From a virus: 60,008 nt of DNA. The first letter of the stretch is position 1. Each line of letters begins with the position of its first letter. Below, in pieces: positions 53,609 to 60,008 of the stretch. The stretch covers positions 1 through 60,008 of the IMG/VR virus record IMGVR_UViG_3300021090_000002, one strand, 5' to 3'. The notes below the pieces were generated by a model that worked only from the letters and a program-made list of their open reading frames with translations, did no database searches and was not told where the DNA came from. Made by a program: the position numbers and the translations under genes.

Positions 53609-53766
53609 GTCCGTTTTTCGCATTCTTCAAGGCTCTAGTCCGACAAGTACGCGGTGAATTTGGACGCCCGCCGGTCATTATGCTTTGTGGCGATCAAGTG
53701 AGTCTGCCCGGCGTGATCATAGAGCCGAAAGACGTGAAAGGAGATAACGACAATGAAGAGCCTTGA
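53605..53766 (+). CDS. hypothetical protein, 53 aa
   Basis: ATGA-coupled to the previous gene: MSPFFAFFKALVRQVRGEFG, then VIMLCGDQVSLPGVIIEP and an acidic end. Overlaps the next gene by 14 bases. No family recognised. Confidence 0.45.
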   Translation: MSPFFAFFKALVRQVRGEFGRPPVIMLCGDQVSLPGVIIEPKDVKGDNDNEEP

Positions 53767-54013
53767 AGACCTGATCAGCGAAGCGGCGAAGCGCGGCCAA
53801 CTGAATCACCTATCGCTGATTCAGACGACGAAGGGTTTCGCCGCCGCGTATCGCACGGCGAGCGCAAACGCTCATTCAATGGCGACACATGCGAACCCTG
53901 TTGAGGCTCTTCGCGCGGCGTTGCGCGACGGCGAAGGCGCAACGAAGCGCCGACGCGTGACAACCGCGAAGCCGGACGATCCGCACGCAACCGATGAAAT
54001 GGATTTCGGGTGA
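53753..54013 (+). CDS. hypothetical protein ending EMDFG, 86 aa
   Basis: AAAGGAG precedes the ATG. Helical protein (LEDLISEAAKRGQLNHLSL) with an unstructured basic stretch and the tail ATDEMDFG. Confidence 0.6.
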   Translation: MKSLEDLISEAAKRGQLNHLSLIQTTKGFAAAYRTASANAHSMATHANPVEALRAALRDGEGATKRRRVTTAKPDDPHATDEMDFG

Positions 54014-54019
54014 ATCCCC

Positions 54020-54256
54020 ATGTTCGGCAAGCCCAATCAGACTCTAATAAAGGAATGGTGTAAGGACGATCGCCGCGCCGTCCAATACCTGCGTGACCGT
54101 GGGTTCTTTTTGCTGCCCGGCGGATGTTGGATGACTCCGCCAGACAAGGATGTGAACGCCAAGGATCAAGCGGCGTTTCGCTTCCTGCATGAGAATTTCG
54201 ATTACAGCTATACGCTTTCCACCGACGAACCGCCGCACAAAAAATTCAGACACTAG
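54020..54256 (+). CDS. hypothetical protein, 78 aa
   Basis: Begins MFGKPNQTLIKEWCKDDRRAV; no known domain. Seven bases after the previous gene's stop. Confidence 0.5.
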   Translation: MFGKPNQTLIKEWCKDDRRAVQYLRDRGFFLLPGGCWMTPPDKDVNAKDQAAFRFLHENFDYSYTLSTDEPPHKKFRH

Positions 54257-54266
54257 GAGTCGAACC

Positions 54267-54788
54267 ATGAGTCACGACATTCTGACAAAACGTCTGATTA
54301 GTCACGACGAAGCGCGGGCTGCGTTGCAGCGATTCGTTCATTCGCATTTCAGAGACGGCCGTGAAGTCGCGCGCTTCGGTATCCCAGCCCGGCCGGATTA
54401 TGACGATGATTTGGTGTTAAGCGCGTACATCAAACAGCAAGAGGATCAACCGGAAACATCCGAATCAAGCAACGGCGGATGTGAGGATTGCAACAGGCCG
54501 TACGGTTATGAGCACGGTTTCCCAGACTTCGTTATCCCGTATGACGCATGGAAGCGAATATCAACAAGTGGCGACGATAGCGGGCTGCTTTGTCCAAGCT
54601 GTATTTGTCAACGCTTGCACGATAAAGGCATTCGCTGCGAAGGTGCATTCACGTCAGGGCCGATAATTTCTGTTTCCGAATCAACAATGTCTGCGTTGCG
54701 GCGTGTTGAAAATATTGAACTCGCTATTGACGGTCGCGACAACCGATGGTCGGGAATTCGCGAGCTAGTAAAAGACAATGAACCATGA
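54267..54788 (+). CDS. putative zinc-binding protein, 173 aa
   Basis: ATG after AGGAG. Two cysteine pairs, CEDC (about 71) and CPSC (about 112), bracket a segment (FVIPYDAWKRI) and may hold zinc. Function unknown. Confidence 0.55.
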   Translation: MSHDILTKRLISHDEARAALQRFVHSHFRDGREVARFGIPARPDYDDDLVLSAYIKQQEDQPETSESSNGGCEDCNRPYGYEHGFPDFVIPYDAWKRISTSGDDSGLLCPSCICQRLHDKGIRCEGAFTSGPIISVSESTMSALRRVENIELAIDGRDNRWSGIRELVKDNEP

Positions 54789-55021
54789 AGCTCTGCGACA
54801 TCTGTAGCGAACCTCTGATCAATAGACACGGCAACAGTAAAACATGTTCGCCGAAGTGCAGCGCCGCGTTGACGGCTAGGCGCTTACGGTATGATCAACT
54901 GGCGCACATTGAACGTAACCGCGAGTATGGCCGCAAATACAAACGCGATGTTCGGTTTATGATTACCGTTGAGAAGACGAAGATCATCGTTGAGCGCTAC
55001 TTGATGCGAAACGTTAGTTGA
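54785..55021 (+). CDS. zinc-knuckle basic protein, 78 aa
   Basis: CDIC, then KTCSPKCS repeat the N-terminal knuckle of the protein at 51202; a charged helix follows (NREYGRKYKRD). The two are probably related. The gene ends in motif site 10. Confidence 0.6.
   Translation: MKLCDICSEPLINRHGNSKTCSPKCSAALTARRLRYDQLAHIERNREYGRKYKRDVRFMITVEKTKIIVERYLMRNVS
55008..55021 (+). promoter_or_regulatory. oriented 14-mer, site 10
   Basis: GAAACGTTAGTTGA, containing the TGA stop of the zinc-knuckle gene; a palindrome (AGTCCGGACT) and T-run follow. Confidence 0.7.
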
Positions 55022-55066
55022 AGATGCTGCGGAGTCCGGACTAGTTTTTGCGCATTGGAGTTTCTC

Positions 55067-55687
55067 ATGCGTTCGATTTACCTGATCGGCTCGCTTCGCA
55101 ATCCCAACATTCCCGATATCGGCAACGCGCTACGCGCGGCCGGGTTCGAAGCCTTCGACGATTGGTTTTCAGCCGGGAAAATTGCCGATGATAGCTGGCT
55201 TGAGTATGAGAAACGGCGCGGCCGTACCATGCTCGAAGCCCTTGAAGGGCACGCCGCGAAGAATGTCTTCGCCTTCGATCACAAGCATATCGAGCGCTGC
55301 GATTGCGCCGTGTTGGTCACGCCCGCCGGGAAGTCCGGACACCTTGAACTCGGATATGCGCTAGGACGCGGCAAGCCCGGCTATGTGCTCTTTACTGAAG
55401 AGCCTTCAAGATGGGACGTAATGTATCAATTCGCGTCCGGCGTCTTCGTTGAGCTTCCTAAGCTAATCGATGCTTTGAATTTCGAAGCCGAAGCGGTCGA
55501 AGACCTGTTGCGCGGCAAAGTGCAGTTTCAATTTCAGCCGGGCCTTGTTGCCTCTTACCCTTTACGTGATACCCGCGACGCCGCCGAGACTGACGCCGTT
55601 TTCGACGGCTATGCCAAATACTCCAAAACATTAGGAAGCGGTTTAATTTGGCTCGCGCCCGGCAGAATCAGGGAAATCGTATCGTGA
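55067..55687 (+). CDS. nucleoside 2-deoxyribosyltransferase-like enzyme A
   Basis: ATG after TTGGAG gives 206 residues. IYLIGSLRNP opens the fold, DDWFSAG is the substrate loop, and SGHLELGYALGRGKP (about 96-110) carries the catalytic Glu of this family. Relatives exchange bases on deoxynucleosides or hydrolyse them. An extra C-terminal 60 residues follow. Confidence 0.75.
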   Translation: MRSIYLIGSLRNPNIPDIGNALRAAGFEAFDDWFSAGKIADDSWLEYEKRRGRTMLEALEGHAAKNVFAFDHKHIERCDCAVLVTPAGKSGHLELGYALGRGKPGYVLFTEEPSRWDVMYQFASGVFVELPKLIDALNFEAEAVEDLLRGKVQFQFQPGLVASYPLRDTRDAAETDAVFDGYAKYSKTLGSGLIWLAPGRIREIVS

Positions 55688-55908
55688 TCGCTCTTGCCTG
55701 CCAATGGATAGGCTTCGCCGCCGTCGTGTTCGGAATCTATCTCGCCGGACGTTGGCAGAATGCATCGGATTGTTTTCTGATCTCCGGCTCGTTCTGGCTG
55801 ATCATTTGGGCCGTGATGCAGCCGGAAATTCCTTGGGCGATCTTGGCTCTTCAGATCATTGTCGGATTCATTGCATTCAATCGATTGCGGAGTCTCCCAA
55901 ATGAGTAA
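55684..55908 (+). CDS. three-helix membrane protein, 74 aa
   Basis: GTG overlapping the previous stop. Hydrophobic helices at CQWIGFAAVVFGIYLAG, LISGSFWLIIWAVM and AILALQIIVGFIAF. It lies between the two deoxyribosyltransferase-like genes. Function unknown. Confidence 0.55.
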   Translation: MIALACQWIGFAAVVFGIYLAGRWQNASDCFLISGSFWLIIWAVMQPEIPWAILALQIIVGFIAFNRLRSLPNE

Positions 55909-56395
55909 GCCGCGTCTGTATCTCGCCGGGCCGATTTTGGGCCTTACCGAAGGCGACGCTAAGGATTGGCGCGACGACTTCACGAAGCGTCTTCAACCAA
56001 GCGGAATCGTCTGCGTATCGCCGCTGCGATGTGAACCGTCCGTTGATGGCGTGTACGCGTCAAGCTACGGCGATCTTTGTTTCGGAACGGCCGGGGCGAT
56101 TACGGCAAAAAACTACATGGACGTGCAATCGTGCGCGGCCGTGCTCTGCTATTTCCCATATCGGGGCGTAGGCAAGGATCGCAGCGCCGGGACTATCGCT
56201 GAACTCGCATGGTCATTCGCGCTTCAGAAGCCGCGAGTCGTAGTGTCCGATGATGACTTCATTCGCAATCATCCGGTCATCAAGACAATGGCGCAATGGA
56301 TGCTTCCCGATCTGGAAGCCGCCGAACGCCTCTTCAAAGGCATCCTGCCCGTGTACTGCGATCGTACATGGCAGGATCGCCCAACCGATACGTGA
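55901..56395 (+). CDS. nucleoside 2-deoxyribosyltransferase-like enzyme B
   Basis: ATG overlapping the upstream gene gives 164 residues. RLYLAGPILG, then DRSAGTIAELAWSFALQKP (catalytic Glu region, about 98-116) are family landmarks. It differs strongly from enzyme A. May supply or remove deoxynucleotide bases together with the next gene. Confidence 0.75.
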   Translation: MSKPRLYLAGPILGLTEGDAKDWRDDFTKRLQPSGIVCVSPLRCEPSVDGVYASSYGDLCFGTAGAITAKNYMDVQSCAAVLCYFPYRGVGKDRSAGTIAELAWSFALQKPRVVVSDDDFIRNHPVIKTMAQWMLPDLEAAERLFKGILPVYCDRTWQDRPTDT

Positions 56396-56475
56396 ACGCG
56401 GCGGAAGCTGTACGCAGCGCCGTTGATGATCGCATGCGACGACGTTTCCCGATTCTGAGGATTAAAGGCAAGGCT

Positions 56476-56979
56476 ATGCAACATCCCGGCAACACAGGCA
56501 ACGCGGGCAGCGAAGGCGTTGCCGGTATGGACGGCGTTTCGAAGCCATTGAACCCCAAGGACGCGCTAGGCATCCTCAAGGTATGTTGGTCCGTGATCCC
56601 GCTCGCCGTGCTTTGGGAAATCGGCGTCGGCATGCTCGAAGGCGCGCTTAAATACGGCCGTCATAATTACCTTGTGATCGGCGTCCGCGCGTCCGTGTAC
56701 TTTGACGCGACGGTTGCCCGGCACATGGCCGCATTCTGGGAAGGCGAAGACACAGACCCGGAGTCGGGAGTGTCTCATGTAACCAAGGCGATCTGTTCGC
56801 TGATCGTGTTACGCGCCGCGATGATCTTCGGGACATGGATCGATGACCGTCCGCCCAAGACTCCGGCCGGACATTTGGACGCGATGAACGTCAAGGTGAA
56901 AGCTTTGCTTGAGAAGTACCCCGAACCTGTCGCCGCCTATTGGGCAGACGGCAAGCGCGGGCCGGGGCGAATTCTCTAG
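56476..56979 (+). CDS. dATP/dGTP diphosphohydrolase-like (DUF5664) protein
   Basis: 167 residues from the internal ATG. LEGALKYGRHNYLVIGVRAS, then YFDATVARHMAAFWEGEDTD and SHVTKAICSLIVLRAAMI match the phage DUF5664/dATP-dGTP diphosphohydrolase N-terminal family. It probably lowers or remodels a purine deoxynucleotide pool. Convergent with the next gene and overlapping it by four bases. Confidence 0.72.
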   Translation: MQHPGNTGNAGSEGVAGMDGVSKPLNPKDALGILKVCWSVIPLAVLWEIGVGMLEGALKYGRHNYLVIGVRASVYFDATVARHMAAFWEGEDTDPESGVSHVTKAICSLIVLRAAMIFGTWIDDRPPKTPAGHLDAMNVKVKALLEKYPEPVAAYWADGKRGPGRIL

Positions 56980-57467
56980 GTCTTGACGTGCGTTTGTCGA
57001 ATACGATCGTTCGCCAAGCCTTCAAGATGCTTTTGAGTGTCGGAAAGGCCGAGTCCCTGAATCACCTGTTCGCCGTCGAAGTACCCTTCATGGGTGACCT
57101 TACCGCTAGGCTTCGTCCATAAAATTTCAAGATTGTGCGGGCCGCGCTTGAGCGTCCACCGGGCTTTGCGATGCCCGCCGTTCTTGACCTGTGCTTTGTG
57201 GATTTTCCAGATCGGCCGCTTCAGTTTCTTTAACGGTTCGGTGTTCGCGGTTGTGATCTGCATCGGCGACGGCGCTTCGCTCTTCGCCTGAACATAGACC
57301 GGGAACGCCGCCCTGAAATCAGGCGTTGCCCAAAAATCGGCCCATTCCTCTACAAAGGCTCTAGCATCGTTTGGATTCTTATGGTTCGCCAGCGATACCG
57401 CGAAGTCATAGAACGCGCGTACGGCCTCAGAAACGTCACGGCTGCCCTTCCGTGTAGCTTTGCCCAT
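56976..57467 (-). CDS. hypothetical minus-strand protein, 163 aa
   Basis: Basic protein (MGKATRKGSRDVSEAVRAFY...) with a C-terminal beta-type domain (RWTLKRGPHNLEILWTKPSG). One of only two minus-strand genes in the early half; operator-like sequence precedes its start. A lysogeny-related role is possible. No family recognised. Confidence 0.6.
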   Translation of the reverse strand: MGKATRKGSRDVSEAVRAFYDFAVSLANHKNPNDARAFVEEWADFWATPDFRAAFPVYVQAKSEAPSPMQITTANTEPLKKLKRPIWKIHKAQVKNGGHRKARWTLKRGPHNLEILWTKPSGKVTHEGYFDGEQVIQGLGLSDTQKHLEGLANDRIRQTHVKT

Positions 57468-57479
57468 AACCTTCCCTGT

Positions 57480-57546
57480 CTGTTTTCAAATGCGGGCACA
57501 TTTGCCGCGCCGCAGTATTCATAGCCGGACATTGAACTTTCGGCAA
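57480..57546 (-). promoter_or_regulatory. promoter of the 163-aa gene with operator half-site
   Basis: Minus strand TTGCCG (57541-57546), 17 bp, TATGAA (57518-57523). CTGTTTTCAAA (57480-57490) lies in the leader and resembles half of the operator. Confidence 0.5.
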
Positions 57547-57583
57547 TCGGTTCGGTTCCCTAGAATTTGAATATTGTTAATCG

Positions 57584-57596
57584 GTTTTCAGAAAAC
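57584..57596. promoter_or_regulatory. operator-like palindrome GTTTTCAGAAAAC
   Basis: A 13-bp palindrome (one extra base in the centre) just beyond the DUF932 terminator. A weaker minus-strand promoter could overlap it. Confidence 0.5.
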
Positions 57597-57601
57597 AAGG
57601 C

Positions 57602-57628
57602 AAAAAAGTGCCGGGCACAAGGCCCGGC
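57602..57628 (-). terminator. Rho-independent terminator of the DUF932-like gene
   Basis: Minus strand GCCGGGC, loop CTTGT, GCCCGGC, then a T6 run after two bases. It ends the gene at 57645. Confidence 0.8.
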
Positions 57629-57644
57629 CAGTTGGGGAGTACCG

Positions 57645-58718
57645 CTAATGGGCGATTTCGAGCACTTTCGATGACGCCATTTCGAGCGCAACGCGATCGT
57701 CGGCATTGGGCTTGTCGCGGGCGATTTCGGTCAGTGCGCCGGACATGCCCCAAGCTGACCGGGGATTGCCGTACCAGTTGACTCGCTGTTCCGCCAGATC
57801 GTACGCTTCGTTCAGCGTACGATAGGCGAGGCCCGGCACGCGAAGACCGAACAGACGATAAGAACGGCCGTCCTTGTCCGGGCCAAGGATGCATTTCATC
57901 GCCGCGCTGATCTTCAGTTCGTCGTCCGCCGCCGATGACTCCGCGTACGCGACCAGTTCGGCATGCAGGCCGCTGAACGCCTTTGCGTTCACATCCTTGC
58001 CGACGTGCCGAATACGGATTTCCTTGACCTGCGAAGCGCCCCAGACGCGATGATTGCCACAGACGTATTCGTACAGGAACGTCATCACCATGAACGATCG
58101 CGCGCCGACTTCCGAATTGGCGACGAAGAAACCGCGCGAGAGTCCGCCGCCCGGCGCGTGCTCGAAGATGCGGCGTCCGCTATCGACCATGAAAGCGAAC
58201 ATGTCGCGGTCGCCAAGATAGAGGCCGCGTGAGCCATCGAACGCCGCCGGGGCCGGTTGCCAAGGTCCGTCCGCTTCGAGTTCAAGCAGGCGGCTTGTGA
58301 TTTCGGCGTTCCAGATGCGCGAATACGAGTCGGACACCATCGCGCGGGCGACCGGCTTTGCATGATCGCCCGTGAAGAGGAATTGACGCTTTCCGATATC
58401 GTGCTTGGCAAGCCCTTCGTTGATGCAGTCGGCGGCGAGTGGCGGCGAAAGCCCTTGCAGATAGGACGCCGGGGCGGCGGGCTTCAGAGTCGAACAGAGT
58501 TGGCCAAACGACCAGTTCGTGAACGTGGCGATTTCGCCGCTCTTGGTGAACATTTTCACGTCGCCGTCTTCGGCGAGCGCGCAAGAGATTTCGGTTTCGG
58601 TTTCGACTCCGAAAGCTCGATCGTCAACCGCCTTGCGGTGCAGATCGCGAAGCGATGAAAACTTTTCATCGTCGCGGCGCGAAGCCCATTCGTTGTGTGC
58701 ATGTGTAAGTGTCGTCAT
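57645..58718 (-). CDS. DUF932-like protein
   Basis: 357 residues. RAMVSDSYSRIWNAEI, GGGLSRGFFVANSEVGARSF, YEYVCGNHRVWG and the long helical end match the DUF932 family common in phages and plasmids (function unknown). Single-gene minus-strand unit with its own promoter, operator and terminator between early plus-strand operons, like a gene expressed in the prophage. Confidence 0.75.
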   Translation of the reverse strand: MTTLTHAHNEWASRRDDEKFSSLRDLHRKAVDDRAFGVETETEISCALAEDGDVKMFTKSGEIATFTNWSFGQLCSTLKPAAPASYLQGLSPPLAADCINEGLAKHDIGKRQFLFTGDHAKPVARAMVSDSYSRIWNAEITSRLLELEADGPWQPAPAAFDGSRGLYLGDRDMFAFMVDSGRRIFEHAPGGGLSRGFFVANSEVGARSFMVMTFLYEYVCGNHRVWGASQVKEIRIRHVGKDVNAKAFSGLHAELVAYAESSAADDELKISAAMKCILGPDKDGRSYRLFGLRVPGLAYRTLNEAYDLAEQRVNWYGNPRSAWGMSGALTEIARDKPNADDRVALEMASSKVLEIAH

Positions 58719-58758
58719 ATGAAACTGTCCTTGATTGCGGATTTAACTAACACTCGGG

Positions 58759-58817
58759 ACACTAGAACCGCGTTTTTGAAAACACAAGTTGCGGTTTCCA
58801 ATTCGCCGCCACATATT
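58759..58817. promoter_or_regulatory. divergent promoters around one operator
   Basis: Minus promoter TTGTGT (58782-58787), 17 bp, TAGTGT (58759-58764) for the DUF932-like gene; plus promoter TTGCGG (58789-58794), 17 bp, CATATT (58812-58817) for the early operon. The palindrome GTTTTTGAAAAC (58772-58783) sits in the minus spacer. One bound repressor could affect both. Confidence 0.6.
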
Positions 58818-58847
58818 TAAGAAAGTGTTGCGACATAGTTAAAATCA

Positions 58848-58861
58848 GAAACGTTAGTTGG
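58848..58861 (+). promoter_or_regulatory. oriented 14-mer, site 11
   Basis: GAAACGTTAGTTGG in the early operon leader, about 30 bases after the plus -10 box. One mismatch at the end. Confidence 0.65.
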
Positions 58862-58931
58862 AATCCGCCCGATTCAAAGGTATTTCCGCAGACGTTGGAA
58901 CGTTCCCTATTGCCTCTATTTGGAGATTCAT

Positions 58932-59366
58932 ATGTCGAAATTCGAAATCGAAGCCGGACTCCCGGCCGATCAAGTCAAGCTGTTGAAGGGCCTCGCGACG
59001 AAGATCGATGCCCTTCTCGCCGCACTCGGCAAGAAACCCGGCAAGCCTGCCACCGAAGACGCTGCGGACGACGATCTTGCCGACGACTTGGGCGACGGCG
59101 AGGAAGAGGCCGAAGACGGCGACGGCGACGGCGAGGAAGAGGCCGAAGACGGCGACGGCGAGGAAGAGGCCGACGAAGAGGAAGCCAAGGCAACTCGCGC
59201 CGACGTGCAAGCCGCGCTTCGCGCTTACGCCGCCAAGACCAACAAGGCGACCGCCCTCGCCCTCATGAAGAAAATCGGCGGCACCGACGCCCTGACGAAG
59301 CTCAAGGAAGTCAAGTTCCAAGCCGTGATCGATGCGGCGAACAAGGCCGCGAAGGCGAAAAAGTAA
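58932..59366 (+). CDS. acidic early protein, 144 aa
   Basis: First gene of the early operon, TTGGAG before the ATG. An acid run (GDGEEEAEDGDGDGEEEAED, encoded by an imperfect DNA repeat) separates an N-terminal helix from a C-terminal domain (DVQAALRAYAAKTNKATALALMKKIGG) common upstream of DUF2800/DUF2815 genes in phages. It may be a replication accessory; role unproved. Confidence 0.65.
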   Translation: MSKFEIEAGLPADQVKLLKGLATKIDALLAALGKKPGKPATEDAADDDLADDLGDGEEEAEDGDGDGEEEAEDGDGEEEADEEEAKATRADVQAALRAYAAKTNKATALALMKKIGGTDALTKLKEVKFQAVIDAANKAAKAKK

Positions 59367-59386
59367 CCGGCGTGATCCGGTGACAA

Positions 59387-59439
59387 GCGGCGGGATGCGG
59401 TGAACAGACAGTTCGCCAGTAAATAAAACATCCCGCCGC
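59387..59439 (+). terminator. inverted repeat between the acidic-protein and DUF2800 genes
   Basis: GCGGCGGGATG (59387-59397) and CATCCCGCCGC (59429-59439), 11-bp perfect stem with a 31-base loop. Probably an attenuator or stabiliser since the next gene follows on the same strand. Confidence 0.5.
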
Positions 59440-59464
59440 CCATTCCCTCAGAGTCATTTGAACC

Positions 59465-60008
59465 ATGTCATTTCACACGGCCCGCTCCCCGTCTCAGACC
59501 AAGCGCTTTCTTTCATGCGCGGGCGCGCTCGCGTTGTGCGAGGCCCTTCCCGACCATCAAAAGAATATCAGCGGCTACGCCGCACAACTCGGAACGGCGA
59601 CGCACGGCCTTGTTGAGCGCTGTTTGTCCGAAGGGTCCGAACCGTCCGCGTATGAAGACCGGATCATTGAGCTTGTCGGCGAAGAGCAAAACGTTTCAAT
59701 CCTGAAGCCGAACGCCAAGACGCCCGGTCCCGGCCGAACCTTTTTCATCATTGACGCCGATGTTATCGACGCCGCAACGGCCATGACCGATTATGTGCGG
59801 TCGCGCTGCAAAGAGCTTGGCGTTGCAGAGTCCGAACTGCAACTTGAAACCCGGACGAATCCCCTTCCCGAACGCGACGATACGTCCGGCACGGCCGACG
59901 TAACTATTGACGCCTTCGACGTGTTGGAAGTCCCCGACTATAAGAATGGGTACAACGTTGTTGAAGCCGATAGCGAACAGCTTCGGTCGTACCTATTAGG
60001 CAAGGCGA
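59465..60008 (+). CDS. DUF2800 RecB-like nuclease, N-terminal part (continues at 1)
   Basis: Starts MSFHTARSPSQTKRFLSCAG. The PD-(D/E)XK core shows GTATHGLVERCL (about 40) and the catalytic TADVTIDAFDVLEVPDYKNG (about 142-161), with D before beta-2 and DYK as the E/DxK pair. The sequence continues in frame from position 3 of the window after removing the 21-base overlap. Confidence 0.87.
   Translation, partial: MSFHTARSPSQTKRFLSCAGALALCEALPDHQKNISGYAAQLGTATHGLVERCLSEGSEPSAYEDRIIELVGEEQNVSILKPNAKTPGPGRTFFIIDADVIDAATAMTDYVRSRCKELGVAESELQLETRTNPLPERDDTSGTADVTIDAFDVLEVPDYKNGYNVVEADSEQLRSYLLGKA
59988..60008 (+). repeat. terminal overlap identical to bases 1-21
   Basis: The last 21 bases equal the first 21. 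The DUF2800 frame runs through the join, so this marks circular closure of the assembly, not a biological terminal repeat. Confidence 0.9.

Noticed and set aside
58656-58676. GATGAAAACTTTTCATC, similar to the ParB palindrome
   Set aside because: Arms are one base shorter, flanks differ, and it lies in DUF932 coding sequence; probably chance.

Overview
The window is the complete genome of a temperate, lambda-like siphovirus of about 60 kb, written as a circle opened inside a gene. Bases 1-21 are repeated at 59988-60008, and the reading frame cut at the right end continues in frame at the left end, giving a circle of 59,987 bp. The host is probably an alphaproteobacterium of the Hyphomicrobiales (Bradyrhizobium/Rhodopseudomonas-like). 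The evidence is a 43-bp attachment core that copies the 3' half of an alphaproteobacterial tRNA-Gly(UCC), GC-rich codon use, and several small proteins of a style common in that order.

Layout. (1) Plus-strand early/replication operon, 58.9 kb through the origin to about 9.9 kb: an acidic small protein, DUF2800 (RecB-like), MazG-like protein, adenine methyltransferase, a fatty-acid-hydroxylase-family membrane enzyme, DUF2815 ssDNA-binding protein, family A DNA polymerase, SLOG protein, SF2 helicase and two HNH endonucleases. (2) Plus-strand accessory operons at 10.0-14.3 kb, with two promoters carrying the same operator-like palindrome, then attP and a tyrosine integrase (14.3-16.0 kb). (3) Minus-strand late operon, 44.7 down to 16.0 kb: terminase, gpW, portal, ClpP-type protease/scaffold, decoration and capsid proteins, a four-gene modification cassette, connector, collagen-like and Ig-like fibres, tail genes with a frameshifted G/GT chaperone, tape measure, hub, lysis genes, an A1-like phosphoesterase and a TylF-like methyltransferase. 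(4) A 610-bp AT-rich divergent region (44.74-45.35 kb) with eight copies of a palindrome. (5) Plus-strand genes at 45.3-57.0 kb: ParB homologue, primase-polymerase/helicase, many small unknowns, two nucleoside deoxyribosyltransferase-like enzymes and a dATP/dGTP diphosphohydrolase-like protein. (6) Two minus-strand genes (57.0-58.7 kb), one with a DUF932-like fold, lying beside copies of the operator.

Three DNA-level systems lie over the gene map. One is a 14-bp asymmetric motif, consensus GAWWCGTTAGTTGA, present 11 times and always pointing with transcription, mostly at gene ends; it resembles the stoperators of mycobacteriophages or an RNA element. The second is the CCTGAAAAASTTTTTCAGG palindrome array in front of parB. 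The third is a GTTTTCGAAAAC operator family in the spacers of sigma70-like promoters. No classical CI-like repressor was recognised, so control of lysogeny may rest on unfamiliar proteins.
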